A DNA stretch of 54,195 bases from Chitinivibrionales bacterium (GCA_035516255.1 DATJAL010000010.1:1-54195); one strand, 5' to 3'. Shown: positions 7,705 to 16,472, counted from the first letter of the stretch. The notes: a model not told the origin generated them from the letters alone. Translations and numbers: made by a program.

Positions 7705-8787
7705 ATGGACCTGAACGATTCTCTCTCCCTTATCAACGAGCGCATCCGCACGCTCAAGCGGTATCATCTTGAGCCCGAAGAGACGGACATCAAGCTCAAC
7801 CAGAATGAAAACCCGTACGACGTTCCTGACGACCTCAAGAAGGAGATCGCCGCATTCTGCCTCAAGCGGCCCATCAACCGGTACCCGAACTTCGTGCCGG
7901 ACGGGCTCAAGGCAAAGCTGTCGAAATTCTCGGGTGTGCCGGCGGACGGCATCATCGTGGGCAACGGCTCAAACGAGATGCTGCTCGTGCTGCTTTTGTC
8001 GCTGACGCGGCAGGACGGCGACGTGATATTGTGCCAGCCCACGTTCACCCTGTACCGGCTTCTCGCAACCGGCATCGGCGCTGTCGAGCGCACCGTCATG
8101 CTCAAAAACGACCTGACCTTTGACGTGAAGAAAATCTGCGAAGCAGCGGAAAAGTTCCCGCGCTCGCTCATGATCCTGTGCTCGCCCAATAATCCCACCG
8201 GGTGTACGCTGAGCGAACCTGACATTAAAAACGTTCTTGCGGCGCACACCGGTTTTCTGGTGCTCGACCAGGCATACGTGGAATTCGGCGGCTTCAGCGC
8301 GATCCCGCTTTTGAAAAGCAACCCGAACCTCATCGTAACGCGGACCTTTTCCAAGGCGTTTTCGGGCGCGGGGCTGCGCTTGGGCTATATGCTGGGCGCG
8401 CCCGGCGTGATCCAGGAGATAAACAAGATAAAGCTCCCGTACAATATCAACTTTTTCTCCGAGCATGTTGCCGGGGTGCTTCTTGACAACGCGGAAGCGC
8501 TCAAGCCGCGGGTGCAGGAGCTTTCGGCGCGCAGGGATTCGCTGTTTGCGTTCCTGAAAACCATGCCGTTTGACGCGGTGTATCCGAGCGCGGCGAATTT
8601 CATACAGTTCAGAACCAAGCGCAAAGACGAGCTGTTTTCGTTCCTGAAGAAAAAAAGCATCCTTATCCGCGACATATCGCAGTATCCCCTGTGCGAGAAC
8701 TGCCTGCGGGTCAACGTGGGCTCAAACGACGAGACGCTGGCGTTTCAGAACGCAGTAAAGGAGTTTTTCAAGCCCGACGCCGCGTAA
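7705..8787 (+). CDS. hisC: histidinol-phosphate aminotransferase
   Basis: A PLP fold-type I aminotransferase of 360 residues that converts imidazole acetol phosphate and glutamate to histidinol phosphate. Visible landmarks are LNQNENPYDVP near the N-terminus, the SPNNPTG loop, the DQAYVEFGG aspartate/tyrosine motif, and the Schiff-base lysine in RTFSKAFSGAGLRLGY (about residue 216). The C-terminal NCLRVNVGSNDE arginine is present. It is followed 36 bases later by hisB, consistent with a small histidine operon. Confidence 0.95.
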   Translation: MDLNDSLSLINERIRTLKRYHLEPEETDIKLNQNENPYDVPDDLKKEIAAFCLKRPINRYPNFVPDGLKAKLSKFSGVPADGIIVGNGSNEMLLVLLLSLTRQDGDVILCQPTFTLYRLLATGIGAVERTVMLKNDLTFDVKKICEAAEKFPRSLMILCSPNNPTGCTLSEPDIKNVLAAHTGFLVLDQAYVEFGGFSAIPLLKSNPNLIVTRTFSKAFSGAGLRLGYMLGAPGVIQEINKIKLPYNINFFSEHVAGVLLDNAEALKPRVQELSARRDSLFAFLKTMPFDAVYPSAANFIQFRTKRKDELFSFLKKKSILIRDISQYPLCENCLRVNVGSNDETLAFQNAVKEFFKPDAA

Positions 8788-8823
8788 ACTGACGTTATGA
8801 CTGATACCATGAAAGGACCAGCC

Positions 8824-9414
8824 ATGCTGCGAAAAGCAAAAATAACGAGAAAGACCAAGGAAACGGACATCGGCTGCGAGCTCGCCGTTGACGGCAACGG
8901 ATCCGCATCAGTCAAGAGCGGGAACTCGTTTTTCGACCACATGCTCACGCTGCTGGCCAAGCACGGCCTGTTCACCCTCACCGTGCGCTGCAAGGGCGAC
9001 ACCGACGTTGACTTCCACCACAGCGCCGAGGACATCGGCATTTGCCTGGGCCAGGCGCTGCACCAGGCGCTGGGAAACCACGCGGGCATCACGCGCTTCG
9101 GCACGGCCTACGTGCCCATGGACGAGTCGCTCGCCCGCGTGTGCATCGACATCAGCGGAAGGCCGAACCTTGTTTACAACGTGCGGCTCACCACCTCGCA
9201 CGTCAACGACTTCGAATGCGACCTGGCGCAGGACTTTTTCAAGGCCTTCACCGACCACGGCCGCATCACCATGCACGTCGACCTGTTGCGCGGCAGGAAC
9301 AGCCATCATTCGCTCGAGGCCGTCTTCAAGGCGTTTTCCCGAGCGCTCGCGCAGGCCTGCGCCATAAACCCGAAGGCTGCGAAGGCCATTCCGTCGTCAA
9401 AGGGTATTTTATAG
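8824..9414 (+). CDS. hisB: imidazoleglycerol-phosphate dehydratase (monofunctional)
   Basis: This enzyme dehydrates imidazole glycerol phosphate, the step before HisC. It is a single-domain HisB of about 196 residues without the phosphatase half found in enterobacteria. The manganese-binding histidine clusters FFDHML, DFHHSAEDIGI and GRNSHHSLEAVFKAF are all present. I chose the ATG at 8824 because AAAGGA precedes it by seven bases; an earlier ATG at 8797 lacks a site. The stop TAG overlaps the GTG start of the next gene by one base. Confidence 0.95.
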   Translation: MLRKAKITRKTKETDIGCELAVDGNGSASVKSGNSFFDHMLTLLAKHGLFTLTVRCKGDTDVDFHHSAEDIGICLGQALHQALGNHAGITRFGTAYVPMDESLARVCIDISGRPNLVYNVRLTTSHVNDFECDLAQDFFKAFTDHGRITMHVDLLRGRNSHHSLEAVFKAFSRALAQACAINPKAAKAIPSSKGIL

Positions 9415-10556
9415 TGCGCAGGAGCACGTCATCTGTTTTTTCCCCGCGCGCCGGGATCGTTGCGGCGCTTGCGTGCCTTGCCTTGTGGTGCGGCCAGGGC
9501 ATGTGCAAAAAACCAGACCTGCCGTTGCCGTATCTTATTTTGCGCAGCGTGCAGACGCCGCGCGAGCTGGTGTTTCCGCATTTTCCCGCCCAGTACACCG
9601 TGCCCATTGCCCTGTCGGGCTCCATTGCGGACGAAATGGCGAAAACGCTGCAGGCCGCGGGCCTCGAAACGCCCTACTACGAGGAGGCCCTTGACAAATC
9701 GCAACAGTTCCGCCTTGTCGTGGCGAACAAAAACTATTCGCTCGAGACGCGCGACCTGCTTTCCGGCGTTCTCAACCCGGTTGAGATGATCGACATCGTG
9801 GTGTCGTCTGCGCTCAAATACCGGCAGGACGAGCAGTTCGGCGCCATCGCCAACGAGACCAGCGCAACGATGACGTCGCGGCGGGTCCAGGGCAGGACCA
9901 TGCTCACCATCACGCTGGTTCCCCGTGGAAAATATTTCGCCTACGCCTATGAGGACCTCGGCGCGTACATCCGTGAATCGTGGATGAGCGTCGCCACCTG
10001 CGTCATGGATTCGGCCTCGCGCTGCGTGTACGAGCTCTCCCTGCAGAAAAAAAGCCGAACCTTTGCGTCCGACCAGACCCAGAAACCGCCCGTTGACAGC
10101 TCGACGCTCCGCTACGCCTTTTCGTATGCCGCGATCGGCGGCGCGCTCATGCCCACGGCGCTTTTCCTCTCTGTCAATGGCGAACCTTCGCTTGTCCTCG
10201 AGGCGTCCTACCGCAGGGAGGGAAAATTCCTCGTGTTTGACACGAGGAAAATCTGCTGCATGACCCCCAAGGCGGCGGGCCGCGATTCGTCGTGCCTTTT
10301 GATGACCTACGGCGCCTACGCGGCGAACCGCGCGCCGCAGCCGCCAAAACAGGAAGCGGCGCCGCAGGCCTATGTGCAGAGCATGGAAAAGGCGGCAGCG
10401 ATTTCGCGAAAGGCGCTCTCCTGCATCAGAGACGGCAGGCTCGATGACGCCGTGGCAATGCTCAAAAAAGTCGTTGCCGACTTCCCTGAAACGCCGCAAG
10501 CCGTTGAGGCGCGCAAGCTTCTGACCGGCCTTCCGGGCGGCGCCGCCCCGCGCTGA
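9414..10556 (+). CDS. exported protein of unknown function
   Basis: About 380 residues. The GTG start at 9414 shares its G with the hisB stop (TAGTG), so translation is probably coupled. Residues ~1-27 form a signal peptide (VRRSTSS, then a hydrophobic core ending in GQGMC). The middle carries no family I recognise. The last ~65 residues look like a short TPR-type helical repeat (KALSCIRDGRLDDAVAMLKKVV followed by a second helix). Location is probably periplasmic or outer-membrane associated. Histidine-gene linkage may reflect only transcription. Confidence 0.7.
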   Translation: MRRSTSSVFSPRAGIVAALACLALWCGQGMCKKPDLPLPYLILRSVQTPRELVFPHFPAQYTVPIALSGSIADEMAKTLQAAGLETPYYEEALDKSQQFRLVVANKNYSLETRDLLSGVLNPVEMIDIVVSSALKYRQDEQFGAIANETSATMTSRRVQGRTMLTITLVPRGKYFAYAYEDLGAYIRESWMSVATCVMDSASRCVYELSLQKKSRTFASDQTQKPPVDSSTLRYAFSYAAIGGALMPTALFLSVNGEPSLVLEASYRREGKFLVFDTRKICCMTPKAAGRDSSCLLMTYGAYAANRAPQPPKQEAAPQAYVQSMEKAAAISRKALSCIRDGRLDDAVAMLKKVVADFPETPQAVEARKLLTGLPGGAAPR

Positions 10557-10656
10557 ACGCACGCCCCGGTAAAAAAGTATGGATTTTTCGCTGCAAGTAT
10601 TGTAGTTTTTGTTATAGTGCAGTGCCTTTAGTCAATTTTCTCATGAAGGAGGAACT

Positions 10657-11700
10657 ATGCACGGAAAAACACTCCTGGGACTTGCAACCGCCATCGCTCT
10701 CACGCTGTTCCTATGTTTTTCGATTGCAGGGTGCGCGAAAAAGAAACCGGCGGAGGCCAAGATGCCCCAGACGACGCAGCTCTCCAAGCAAATACCGGGC
10801 GCCGACACCTCCGACGTGTTCAAGGAATTTTATTCCGAGGACACGGCGAAAAAGAAGGCCGCGGCCGCACCAAAGAAATCCGCAAAACAGGAAACGTTCT
10901 CCACGGCTTCCGCCGCGGAATTTTCCGAGAACGGCCGCTACACGGTGCAGGTGTCCTGCGTCAAGTCGCAGTCGTTTGCCAATTCGATGGTTTCAAAACT
11001 GAAGGACAAGGGATATCCGGCCTACGTGGCTGAGGTCCAGAACCCGACGCCGAACCTGAGCGGCACCTTTTACCGCGTGCGCATCGGCGGATTTGACAAG
11101 GTGGCAAATGCAAAATCGTTCGGCGAAAACACCCTGATCGCCAACGGCTACGAATACTGGGTCGACAAGAAATCAAACGACAACGTGGGCATGGAAGGCT
11201 ACGGGCTCGGCTCGGGAAGCGCGGGCAGCAGCGCGGCGGGCAGCTACAACGCCGCCAGTCCCCCAACGCAGCCCTCGACACAACCCTCCTCGAGTTTCGG
11301 ATCGTCAAGCTCAACGGAAAGCTCGTTCGGCTCCTCTACGTCTTCGGGCACATCGGGGTCGAGCTCGTTCGGGAGCTCGTCGCCGGGCACCACAGGCTCG
11401 AGTTCATTCGAGAGCTCGCCGTCGTCGGGCACGGGCACAACGGGCTCGAGCTCCTTCGGAAGCTCCTCGTCGTCGTTCGAAAGCAGCGGATCCTCGTCAA
11501 CCACGCCGTCGTCATCGGGCACCACGAGCGGCTCCTCGACCTCGAGCGGATTCGGAAGTTCCGGTTCGTCAACTTCCTCTACGCCGTCGTCCTCTTCTTC
11601 CTCGACGCCGTCATCGTCGGGAAGCTCGTTCGGCTCGACCCCCTCGAGCAGCGGCACCGGCGCCACGGGCGGCGCAAAGGACACGTCGGGCGGCTGGTAA
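10657..11700 (+). CDS. SPOR-domain lipoprotein with Ser-rich repetitive tail
   Basis: A 347-residue lipoprotein. The signal peptide ends in the lipobox IAGC with the lipidated cysteine at residue 26. Residues ~90-165 are a SPOR domain (RYTVQVSCVKSQSFANSMV ... TFYRVRIGGF), which binds denuded peptidoglycan at division sites. From about residue 185 to the end the protein is almost pure Ser/Gly/Thr/Phe/Pro, with repeated SSFGSS units, probably an extended, glycosylatable linker. AAGGAGG sits five bases before the ATG. A strong terminator follows. The repeat tail is prone to length variation. Confidence 0.85.
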   Translation: MHGKTLLGLATAIALTLFLCFSIAGCAKKKPAEAKMPQTTQLSKQIPGADTSDVFKEFYSEDTAKKKAAAAPKKSAKQETFSTASAAEFSENGRYTVQVSCVKSQSFANSMVSKLKDKGYPAYVAEVQNPTPNLSGTFYRVRIGGFDKVANAKSFGENTLIANGYEYWVDKKSNDNVGMEGYGLGSGSAGSSAAGSYNAASPPTQPSTQPSSSFGSSSSTESSFGSSTSSGTSGSSSFGSSSPGTTGSSSFESSPSSGTGTTGSSSFGSSSSSFESSGSSSTTPSSSGTTSGSSTSSGFGSSGSSTSSTPSSSSSSTPSSSGSSFGSTPSSSGTGATGGAKDTSGGW

Positions 11701-11723
11701 CCCGGCGGATCGTTAATTTGACA

Positions 11724-11750
11724 AAGGCCGGCAAATGCCGGCCTTTTTTT
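11724..11750 (+). terminator. rho-independent terminator after the SPOR lipoprotein gene
   Basis: A 9-bp stem AAGGCCGGC/GCCGGCCTT (11724-11732 with 11737-11745, loop AAAT) runs into seven T residues. It lies 24 bases after the stop codon. Confidence 0.9.
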
Positions 11751-11825
11751 ATTTGTTCATCAAGTATTTTTTACGGCAGATTAAGGTTGCATTTTACTGA
11801 TGACCTACATCACGAGATACAACGC

Positions 11826-11886
11826 CGTTCGTGCTGAGCCTATCAAAGCATGAACGTTCACCCTTCGATACGCTCAAGGCGAACGG
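11826..11886. repeat. two adjacent palindromic repeat units
   Basis: Unit 1 (11826-11856) has arms CGTTCGTGCT and AGCATGAACG. Unit 2 (11855-11886) has arms CGTTCACCCTT and AAGGCGAACG, both with TGAG/ATC-type centres. Each can fold into a hairpin, and the two share their boundary bases. This type of short dispersed palindrome (REP-like) is common in environmental bacterial genomes. It lies in the gap before rimO; no gene is visible in 11751-12000. Confidence 0.65.
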
Positions 11887-12020
11887 CTGTCAAGCATACC
11901 TTACTCCTTTCGATAGCAATGGAATAATCAATCGTGCAATGCCGCTTTTTCGAGATATCCAAGAAAAATCATGAATGATCAAATCAAAGTGTCATGCTAT
12001 CAATCATAAAAGGATTTCCT

Positions 12021-13313
12021 GTGCCCACAGTCGCCCTTCACAATCTCGGCTGCAGCAAGAACCAGATCGACGGCGAGCGGATGCTCGGCGCGCTCGTCAA
12101 GGCCGGGTTTTCCGCAACCGATGATTTTTCCAAGGCCGACGTCATCATCGTCAACACCTGCGCGTTTATCCGGGAAGCGATACAGGAAGCGATCGACGCC
12201 ATCCTTGACATGGCGCGCTATAAAAAAACAGCGGCATGCAAAACGCTCGCGGTCGCGGGCTGTTTTTCCGAGCGTTTCAGAAACGAGGCGCGCAACCGCC
12301 TTCCGGAGGTGGATGTCTGGCTCGGTGTGCACGACTGGGCCGCGCGGCTTAAAAAGATGTTTCACACCGGCAGTGCTTCAACCGCCGGCCGCATTCTGTT
12401 TCCGCCCATTGCCACGCAATACCTGAAAATCGCCGAAGGATGCTCCCGGCGCTGCAGCTTCTGCGTGATCCCCGCGGTCCGCGGTCCGCACAAAAGCCGG
12501 CCGGAAAGGGAAATCATCACTGAGGCGCAGTGGCTCTATTCCGAGGGCGTCCGGGAATGCATTCTTGTTTCGCAAGACACTTCAAACTATGGAAAAGACA
12601 GCGGCGGCTCGCTTGTACACTTGCTCGAACACCTCCTCGCGAAAACGAAATTCCCCTGGATACGGCTCATGTACCTGCATCCGCAATGCGTGGGTGAAGG
12701 CTTGCTGCACCTTGTCGCACAGGAAAAGCGGCTGCTCCCCTATTTCGACATTCCGTTGCAGCACATCTGCGACGAAATCCTGGCTTCCATGAAGCGGCGG
12801 CCGCTTTCAAAAGGCATATACCGGCTTCTCGACCGCATCCGGGCCATGGTGCCTGACGCCGCGATACGCACCACGCTCATCGCGGGATATCCGGGCGAGA
12901 CAAACCGGCATTTTGATGAACTGCTTGCGTTTGTGGAAAAAGCGCGTTTCGAGCACCTCGGCGTTTTCCCCTATTCGCCGGAAAAAGGCACGGCCGCTTT
13001 CCGGATGCGAAAACGGCCGCCGGCCGATACGGCCAACCGGCGCTGCGAACAGATCATGGCGCTGCAGCGCGAGATCAACGCCGCACGCTGCGCGTCACTC
13101 AAGGGCAAAACCATTGACGTCATTGTTGACGGACCGGCGCAGGACAACAGGCATGCTACCGGCGCGCAGGAGGGAAGAACAAAATGGGACGCGCCCGAGG
13201 TTGACGACACGGTGATCATTCCCGGCGGCGGCGCTCCAGCCGGTGCCATTGTGCCTATGACCGTTTTTTCTTCCGGCGATTACGAGCTTTTTGCGCGGCT
13301 TGCGTCGCGTTGA
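12021..13313 (+). CDS. rimO: ribosomal protein S12 methylthiotransferase
   Basis: RimO is a radical-SAM enzyme that adds a methylthio group to an aspartate of ribosomal protein S12. The N-terminal UPF0004 domain has its three iron-sulfur cysteines (LGCSKNQIDGERML, NTCAF, AGCF). The radical-SAM cluster motif CSRRCSFC lies at about residue 141, and a TRAM-like domain fills the last ~60 residues. The spacing CSKNQ-DGE and the PLQH motif favour RimO over MiaB. I prefer the GTG at 12021, six bases after AGGA; an in-frame ATG at 11994 has no such site. Confidence 0.93.
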   Translation: MPTVALHNLGCSKNQIDGERMLGALVKAGFSATDDFSKADVIIVNTCAFIREAIQEAIDAILDMARYKKTAACKTLAVAGCFSERFRNEARNRLPEVDVWLGVHDWAARLKKMFHTGSASTAGRILFPPIATQYLKIAEGCSRRCSFCVIPAVRGPHKSRPEREIITEAQWLYSEGVRECILVSQDTSNYGKDSGGSLVHLLEHLLAKTKFPWIRLMYLHPQCVGEGLLHLVAQEKRLLPYFDIPLQHICDEILASMKRRPLSKGIYRLLDRIRAMVPDAAIRTTLIAGYPGETNRHFDELLAFVEKARFEHLGVFPYSPEKGTAAFRMRKRPPADTANRRCEQIMALQREINAARCASLKGKTIDVIVDGPAQDNRHATGAQEGRTKWDAPEVDDTVIIPGGGAPAGAIVPMTVFSSGDYELFARLASR

Positions 13314-13426
13314 CTGATTTCTCCTGCATGATGTATCTTTGACCTCTGATTTTTATAATTTCAATGATTTACTTGATTTTAAATAGAGAATAAGATTTTT
13401 TTAATAGCCGGAGTGCAATAAAAACA

Positions 13427-13723
13427 ATGCCTACCTACGATTACGAATGCGAAAAATGTGGACTGGTGTTCGAGGAGTTCCAGCGCATCACCGAGCCGCC
13501 GCTCACCGTGTGTAAGAGGCCGGGCTGCGGCGGAACGGTCAAGCGCCTCATCTCGCCCGGCGCGGGGTTCCTGTTCAAGGGAAGCGGGTTTTACAGCACG
13601 GATTACCGGTCGGAATCGTATAAGAAGCAAGCGAAAAGTGATACAAGTTCTTCGACCACCGATTTGAAATCTGGGAATGCAGGAAAAAAGAGCCAAGATA
13701 AAAAAAGCTCAGGCGATAAATAG
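13427..13723 (+). CDS. FmdB-family zinc ribbon protein
   Basis: A 98-residue protein starting MPTYDYECEKCG, the signature of the FmdB/CxxC_CxxC_SSSS family. The four zinc cysteines are CEKC and CKRPGC. A glycine-containing FKGSGFYSTDY segment follows, then a disordered Ser/Lys tail. FmdB was named as a putative regulator next to amide/formamide genes, but most members have no known role. It lies between rimO and obg with short gaps. Confidence 0.88.
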   Translation: MPTYDYECEKCGLVFEEFQRITEPPLTVCKRPGCGGTVKRLISPGAGFLFKGSGFYSTDYRSESYKKQAKSDTSSSTTDLKSGNAGKKSQDKKSSGDK

Positions 13724-13804
13724 ACTGAGGATACAATAAAACAGCTTTGATCTTTTCAAATATATCAATCTCGACTCCCAACTCATCATTATTGACTATC
13801 CTCC

Positions 13805-14791
13805 ATGTTCATCGATGAATCCCTCATCACGGTCAAAGGCGGCAGCGGCGGCAACGGGTGCTTTGCCTATCTGCGGGAAAAGTACCGTCCCCGCGGCGGG
13901 CCCAGCGGCGGCAGCGGCGGAAAGGGCGGCAGCGTTTTTCTTCAGGGCTCGCACGACCTCCACACGCTCGCCGACCTCGAGTTCCGGCGGCACTACGCCG
14001 CGGGCGGCGGCGCGAGCGGCAGGGGCGGCAACAAGGACGGCAGGGACGGCCAGGACATCATCATCCATGTGCCGCTCGGAACCGTGGTGAGCGACGCGGA
14101 TTCGGGCGAGCAACTTTTCGACGCGGTTGACGGTTCGGAAACATTCTGCGCCGCGCGCGGCGGCGCCGGCGGAAGGGGAAACGCGGAGCTCAGGACGCGG
14201 AAAAACCCGCTCCCCGACCATGCCGAACCGGGGGAGCCGGGCGAGGAAAAGCGGCTCAGGCTCGAGCTCAAGCTGCTCGCGGACGTGGGGCTCGTGGGCA
14301 GGCCCAATGCGGGAAAATCAACGTTTCTGTCCTGCATCTCGGCGGCAAAGCCGAAAATCGCTGACTATCCCTTCACCACAACGCGGCCGTTTCTCGGCAT
14401 CGTGGCCGTCGAGGGGTTTCAATCATTCGTGGTGGCGGACATACCGGGTCTTATCCAGAATTCGCATTTGGGAAAGGGACTCGGCATAAAATTCCTCAGG
14501 CACATCGAGCGGACGCGCGTTCTTGCATTGCTGATTCCCGCCGATTCCGAGGACCCTCTTGCCGAGGCGGCGCTTCTGACGCACGAGCTTGAGGCGTACA
14601 GCCCGCTGCTTGCCCGGAAACCGAAATGCTTCATTATGTCGAAGAGCGATCTTTGCGCCGAGCGTCTCCGGCCACCCAGGGGATGGCTTGCCATGTCGTC
14701 AATCACGGGCCGCGGCGTGAAGCCGGTGCTTAAGAAGCTCAAGGCAATGCTTGAAGCCGCCGGCGGCGCGGGCGCGGCGGAAGGGGCATGA
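13805..14791 (+). CDS. obg: Obg-family GTPase with altered G4 motif
   Basis: A ribosome-assembly GTPase of 328 residues. Residues 1-157 form the glycine-rich Obg fold (GGSGGNGC ... RGG repeats). The G domain follows with G1 GRPNAGKST, the switch region ending in TTRPFLGIV, G3 DIPGLI and G5 SSITGRG. The G4 guanine-specificity motif, normally NKxD, reads SKSD (about residue 280). There is no extra C-terminal domain. The stop overlaps the rimI start (ATGA). Function is very likely retained because everything else is intact, but base specificity deserves a check. Confidence 0.93.
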   Translation: MFIDESLITVKGGSGGNGCFAYLREKYRPRGGPSGGSGGKGGSVFLQGSHDLHTLADLEFRRHYAAGGGASGRGGNKDGRDGQDIIIHVPLGTVVSDADSGEQLFDAVDGSETFCAARGGAGGRGNAELRTRKNPLPDHAEPGEPGEEKRLRLELKLLADVGLVGRPNAGKSTFLSCISAAKPKIADYPFTTTRPFLGIVAVEGFQSFVVADIPGLIQNSHLGKGLGIKFLRHIERTRVLALLIPADSEDPLAEAALLTHELEAYSPLLARKPKCFIMSKSDLCAERLRPPRGWLAMSSITGRGVKPVLKKLKAMLEAAGGAGAAEGA

Positions 14792-15255
14792 GCATGGAGC
14801 GCTGCCCCGTTTTCATCAGGCCCGCGGCGGGAAACGACCTTGCCGCGATTCTTGACATAGAGAAATACTGCTGCACCGTGACGTGGAACCTCTCGTCGTT
14901 CAGGAGCGAGCTATCGGGTGAAAACCGCATCAACCTCGTGGCGCAGGCCTACGACGGCCCGCTCTGCGGTTTTATTTTTTCCATGCTTGCCGCCGACGAG
15001 CTCGAAATCAACACCCTTGCCGTGGGTCCAACCTATCAGCGGCTCGGGATCGCGCAGAAGCTCCTGGCCGCGGCGGCGCAGGCCGGTTTCAGCCGCGGCG
15101 CGGAAACCATGCACCTTGAGGTGCGCTCCCGCAACAGGCCCGCGGTCTGCCTCTACGAAAAGCTGGGCTTCGAGGTGCGATGGATCCGGAAGAAGTATTA
15201 TTCCGACAACGGCGACGACGCCATCGTGATGTCGAAATCCATCGAAGTGCTTTAA
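14788..15255 (+). CDS. rimI: ribosomal-protein-alanine N-acetyltransferase-like GNAT
   Basis: A 155-residue GNAT acetyltransferase. The acetyl-CoA loop appears as QRLGIAQKLL (about residues 87-96), followed by LEVRSRNRPAVCLYEKLGF, the signature of RimI proteins that acetylate the N-terminus of ribosomal protein S18. The last residues YYSDNGDDAIVMSK also match RimI. The gene overlaps obg by four bases. The family name is secure; the exact substrate is inferred. Confidence 0.88.
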   Translation: MSMERCPVFIRPAAGNDLAAILDIEKYCCTVTWNLSSFRSELSGENRINLVAQAYDGPLCGFIFSMLAADELEINTLAVGPTYQRLGIAQKLLAAAAQAGFSRGAETMHLEVRSRNRPAVCLYEKLGFEVRWIRKKYYSDNGDDAIVMSKSIEVL

Positions 15256-15263
15256 CCCGAAAA

Positions 15264-15297
15264 AAATCACCACGGAGGCACGGAGAGCACGGAGAAT
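15264..15297. repeat. CACAGAGA-family interspersed repeat, solo copy
   Basis: The stretch AATCACCACGGAGGCACGGAGAGC and following bases is a copy of the short repeat that flanks the GxxExxY relic at 26633-27098. It begins nine bases after the rimI stop codon. Confidence 0.65.
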
Positions 15298-15448
15298 TCT
15301 AGATACACAATAAATCAAAAATGAATCCTTCTGTTTATTACCTCTTGTCATCAACCTAACGTTTGTATATTTTTTTATGGTGCGGCGGCTGCCGTTTCCT
15401 GCCGGCCGTTTCCCGGCCCGCGCTTTTCATTCATCGCCAGAAATCGTT

Positions 15449-16033
15449 ATGCCGTTGACCTTGGCAAACAGAATCACCATTCTGCGGATCTTCGCCGTTC
15501 CGCTGTTTGTGGCCGCGCTGCTGTATTACACCACCGGCGTCGCCAAGGGCGCGCCGGAAATCGTGCTGCGGTGGGTTGCCACGGGAATCTTTCTGGGGAT
15601 TTTTCTTTTCGACGCTGTTGACGGCTACCTCGCGCGCATACGCAGGGAAATCACCGCCTTGGGCACCCTGCTCGATCCGCTCGCCGATAAGGCGGTACTG
15701 GTGTCCGCCCTCATTCTTCTTTCCGACCCCGCGGCCGAAAAGGCGTTTTCGCCCCATCTGCCGATTTGGTTCATGATCGCCGCGGTGAGCCGCGACGCCA
15801 TTCTCGTGATCGGCGGACTCATCATCCAGAGCATCATGGGCAGCGTGAGGGTGCAGCCGCGCATCACCGGAAAAATCACCACCTTTTTCCAGGGGACGAT
15901 AATCTTCTGGGTACTTGTGGGCCTGCCCGCTTCCCCGTTTCTGTGGCTACTGTACATAGCCGCGTTCTTCACGGCCGTTTCTGCGGTGCAATACCTGCTT
16001 GATGGGATTAGGCAGTTGGAAAAAGCAAAATAG
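15449..16033 (+). CDS. CDP-alcohol phosphatidyltransferase (PgsA-like)
   Basis: An integral membrane enzyme of about 194 residues that transfers a phosphatidyl group from CDP-diacylglycerol to an alcohol, most often glycerol 3-phosphate. The family motif D-x2-DG-x2-AR-x8-G-x3-D-x3-D is complete (DAVDGYLARIRRE ... GTLLDPLADK, about residues 57-83). Five or six hydrophobic segments are visible. I chose the ATG at 15449 (MPLTLANRITILRI), the normal N-terminus; an upstream in-frame start at 15377 adds an atypical extension. A mosaic repeat begins right at the stop codon. Confidence 0.9.
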   Translation: MPLTLANRITILRIFAVPLFVAALLYYTTGVAKGAPEIVLRWVATGIFLGIFLFDAVDGYLARIRREITALGTLLDPLADKAVLVSALILLSDPAAEKAFSPHLPIWFMIAAVSRDAILVIGGLIIQSIMGSVRVQPRITGKITTFFQGTIIFWVLVGLPASPFLWLLYIAAFFTAVSAVQYLLDGIRQLEKAK

Positions 16034-16081
16034 GCCTTCGGCTCGGGCTGCCACGGCGCGAGGACGCTTCGCGGCGGCGGA
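16034..16081 (+). repeat. G+C-rich mosaic repeat, copy B (short core)
   Basis: Only the core is present: CCTTCGGCTCGGGCTGCCAC, then GGCGCGAGG and GCTTCGCGGCGGCG. It starts directly after the pgsA-like stop codon and matches the core of copies A, D, E and F. Confidence 0.75.
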
Positions 16082-16437
16082 GATTATCACCTTGTAAAGC
16101 AGCAGTGACGCCAGCGAAAGCAATCAGCGGCTATTCCTTTTTCATCTCGCAGAAAAATTGTGCAACAATAATTGATCCATTAAGAAGTCATTAACAAATC
16201 GGGAAAAGGTTGGAGCCACCAAATATGGCAGACTAATCAAAAACTCCGCCGACGCGCCAGTGTGGACTGGAGTGGTGCGCTGGAGCGCATTGCCGGCCGA
16301 CCCACGCCGAAGGCGACTCGGGCGGTCCGGCAACTAGGCCGAATGGCCGAGCCCGGAAGGAGACACGGAGCCTTCCGACCGCAATGTCAATAGCGGTTGG
16401 AAGGCAGGCGCCCTGCTCATTATTATTATTCAAAAAC
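16082..16437. other. gene-free gap with a degenerate repeat
   Basis: No gene is visible here. Bases 16255-16420 are G+C-rich. The segment ATTGCCGGCCGA is shared with 40364-40375, and GCCGAGCCCGGAAGGAGAC resembles the GCCGAGCCCGAAGGGAGAC of 40372-40390. It therefore looks like a decayed member of the mosaic repeat family. Two arms CCTTCCGACCGC and GCGGTTGGAAGG (16370-16404) form an additional hairpin. Confidence 0.5.
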
Positions 16438-16472
16438 AGAGGCACTCTCGTTTATCAAAAGAAAGTGCCTCT
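16438..16472 (-). terminator. terminator of the minus-strand lipoprotein gene
   Basis: Perfect 9-bp arms AGAGGCACT (16438-16446) and AGTGCCTCT (16464-16472) enclose an A/T-rich 17-base loop. On the minus strand the hairpin is followed by a TTTTTG run. It lies 28 bases after the stop codon of the lipoprotein gene. Confidence 0.75.

Noticed and set aside
11220-11650. Possible CRISPR-like or tandem repeat array
   Set aside because: The repetition is in codon phase and codes for the Ser/Gly-rich tail of a lipoprotein. There are no constant repeats with unique spacers.
11244-11684. Highly acidic minus-strand frame within the SPOR lipoprotein gene
   Set aside because: It arises from reading the Ser-rich repeats backwards (TCG/AGC to Glu/Asp/Pro) and has no ribosome binding site.
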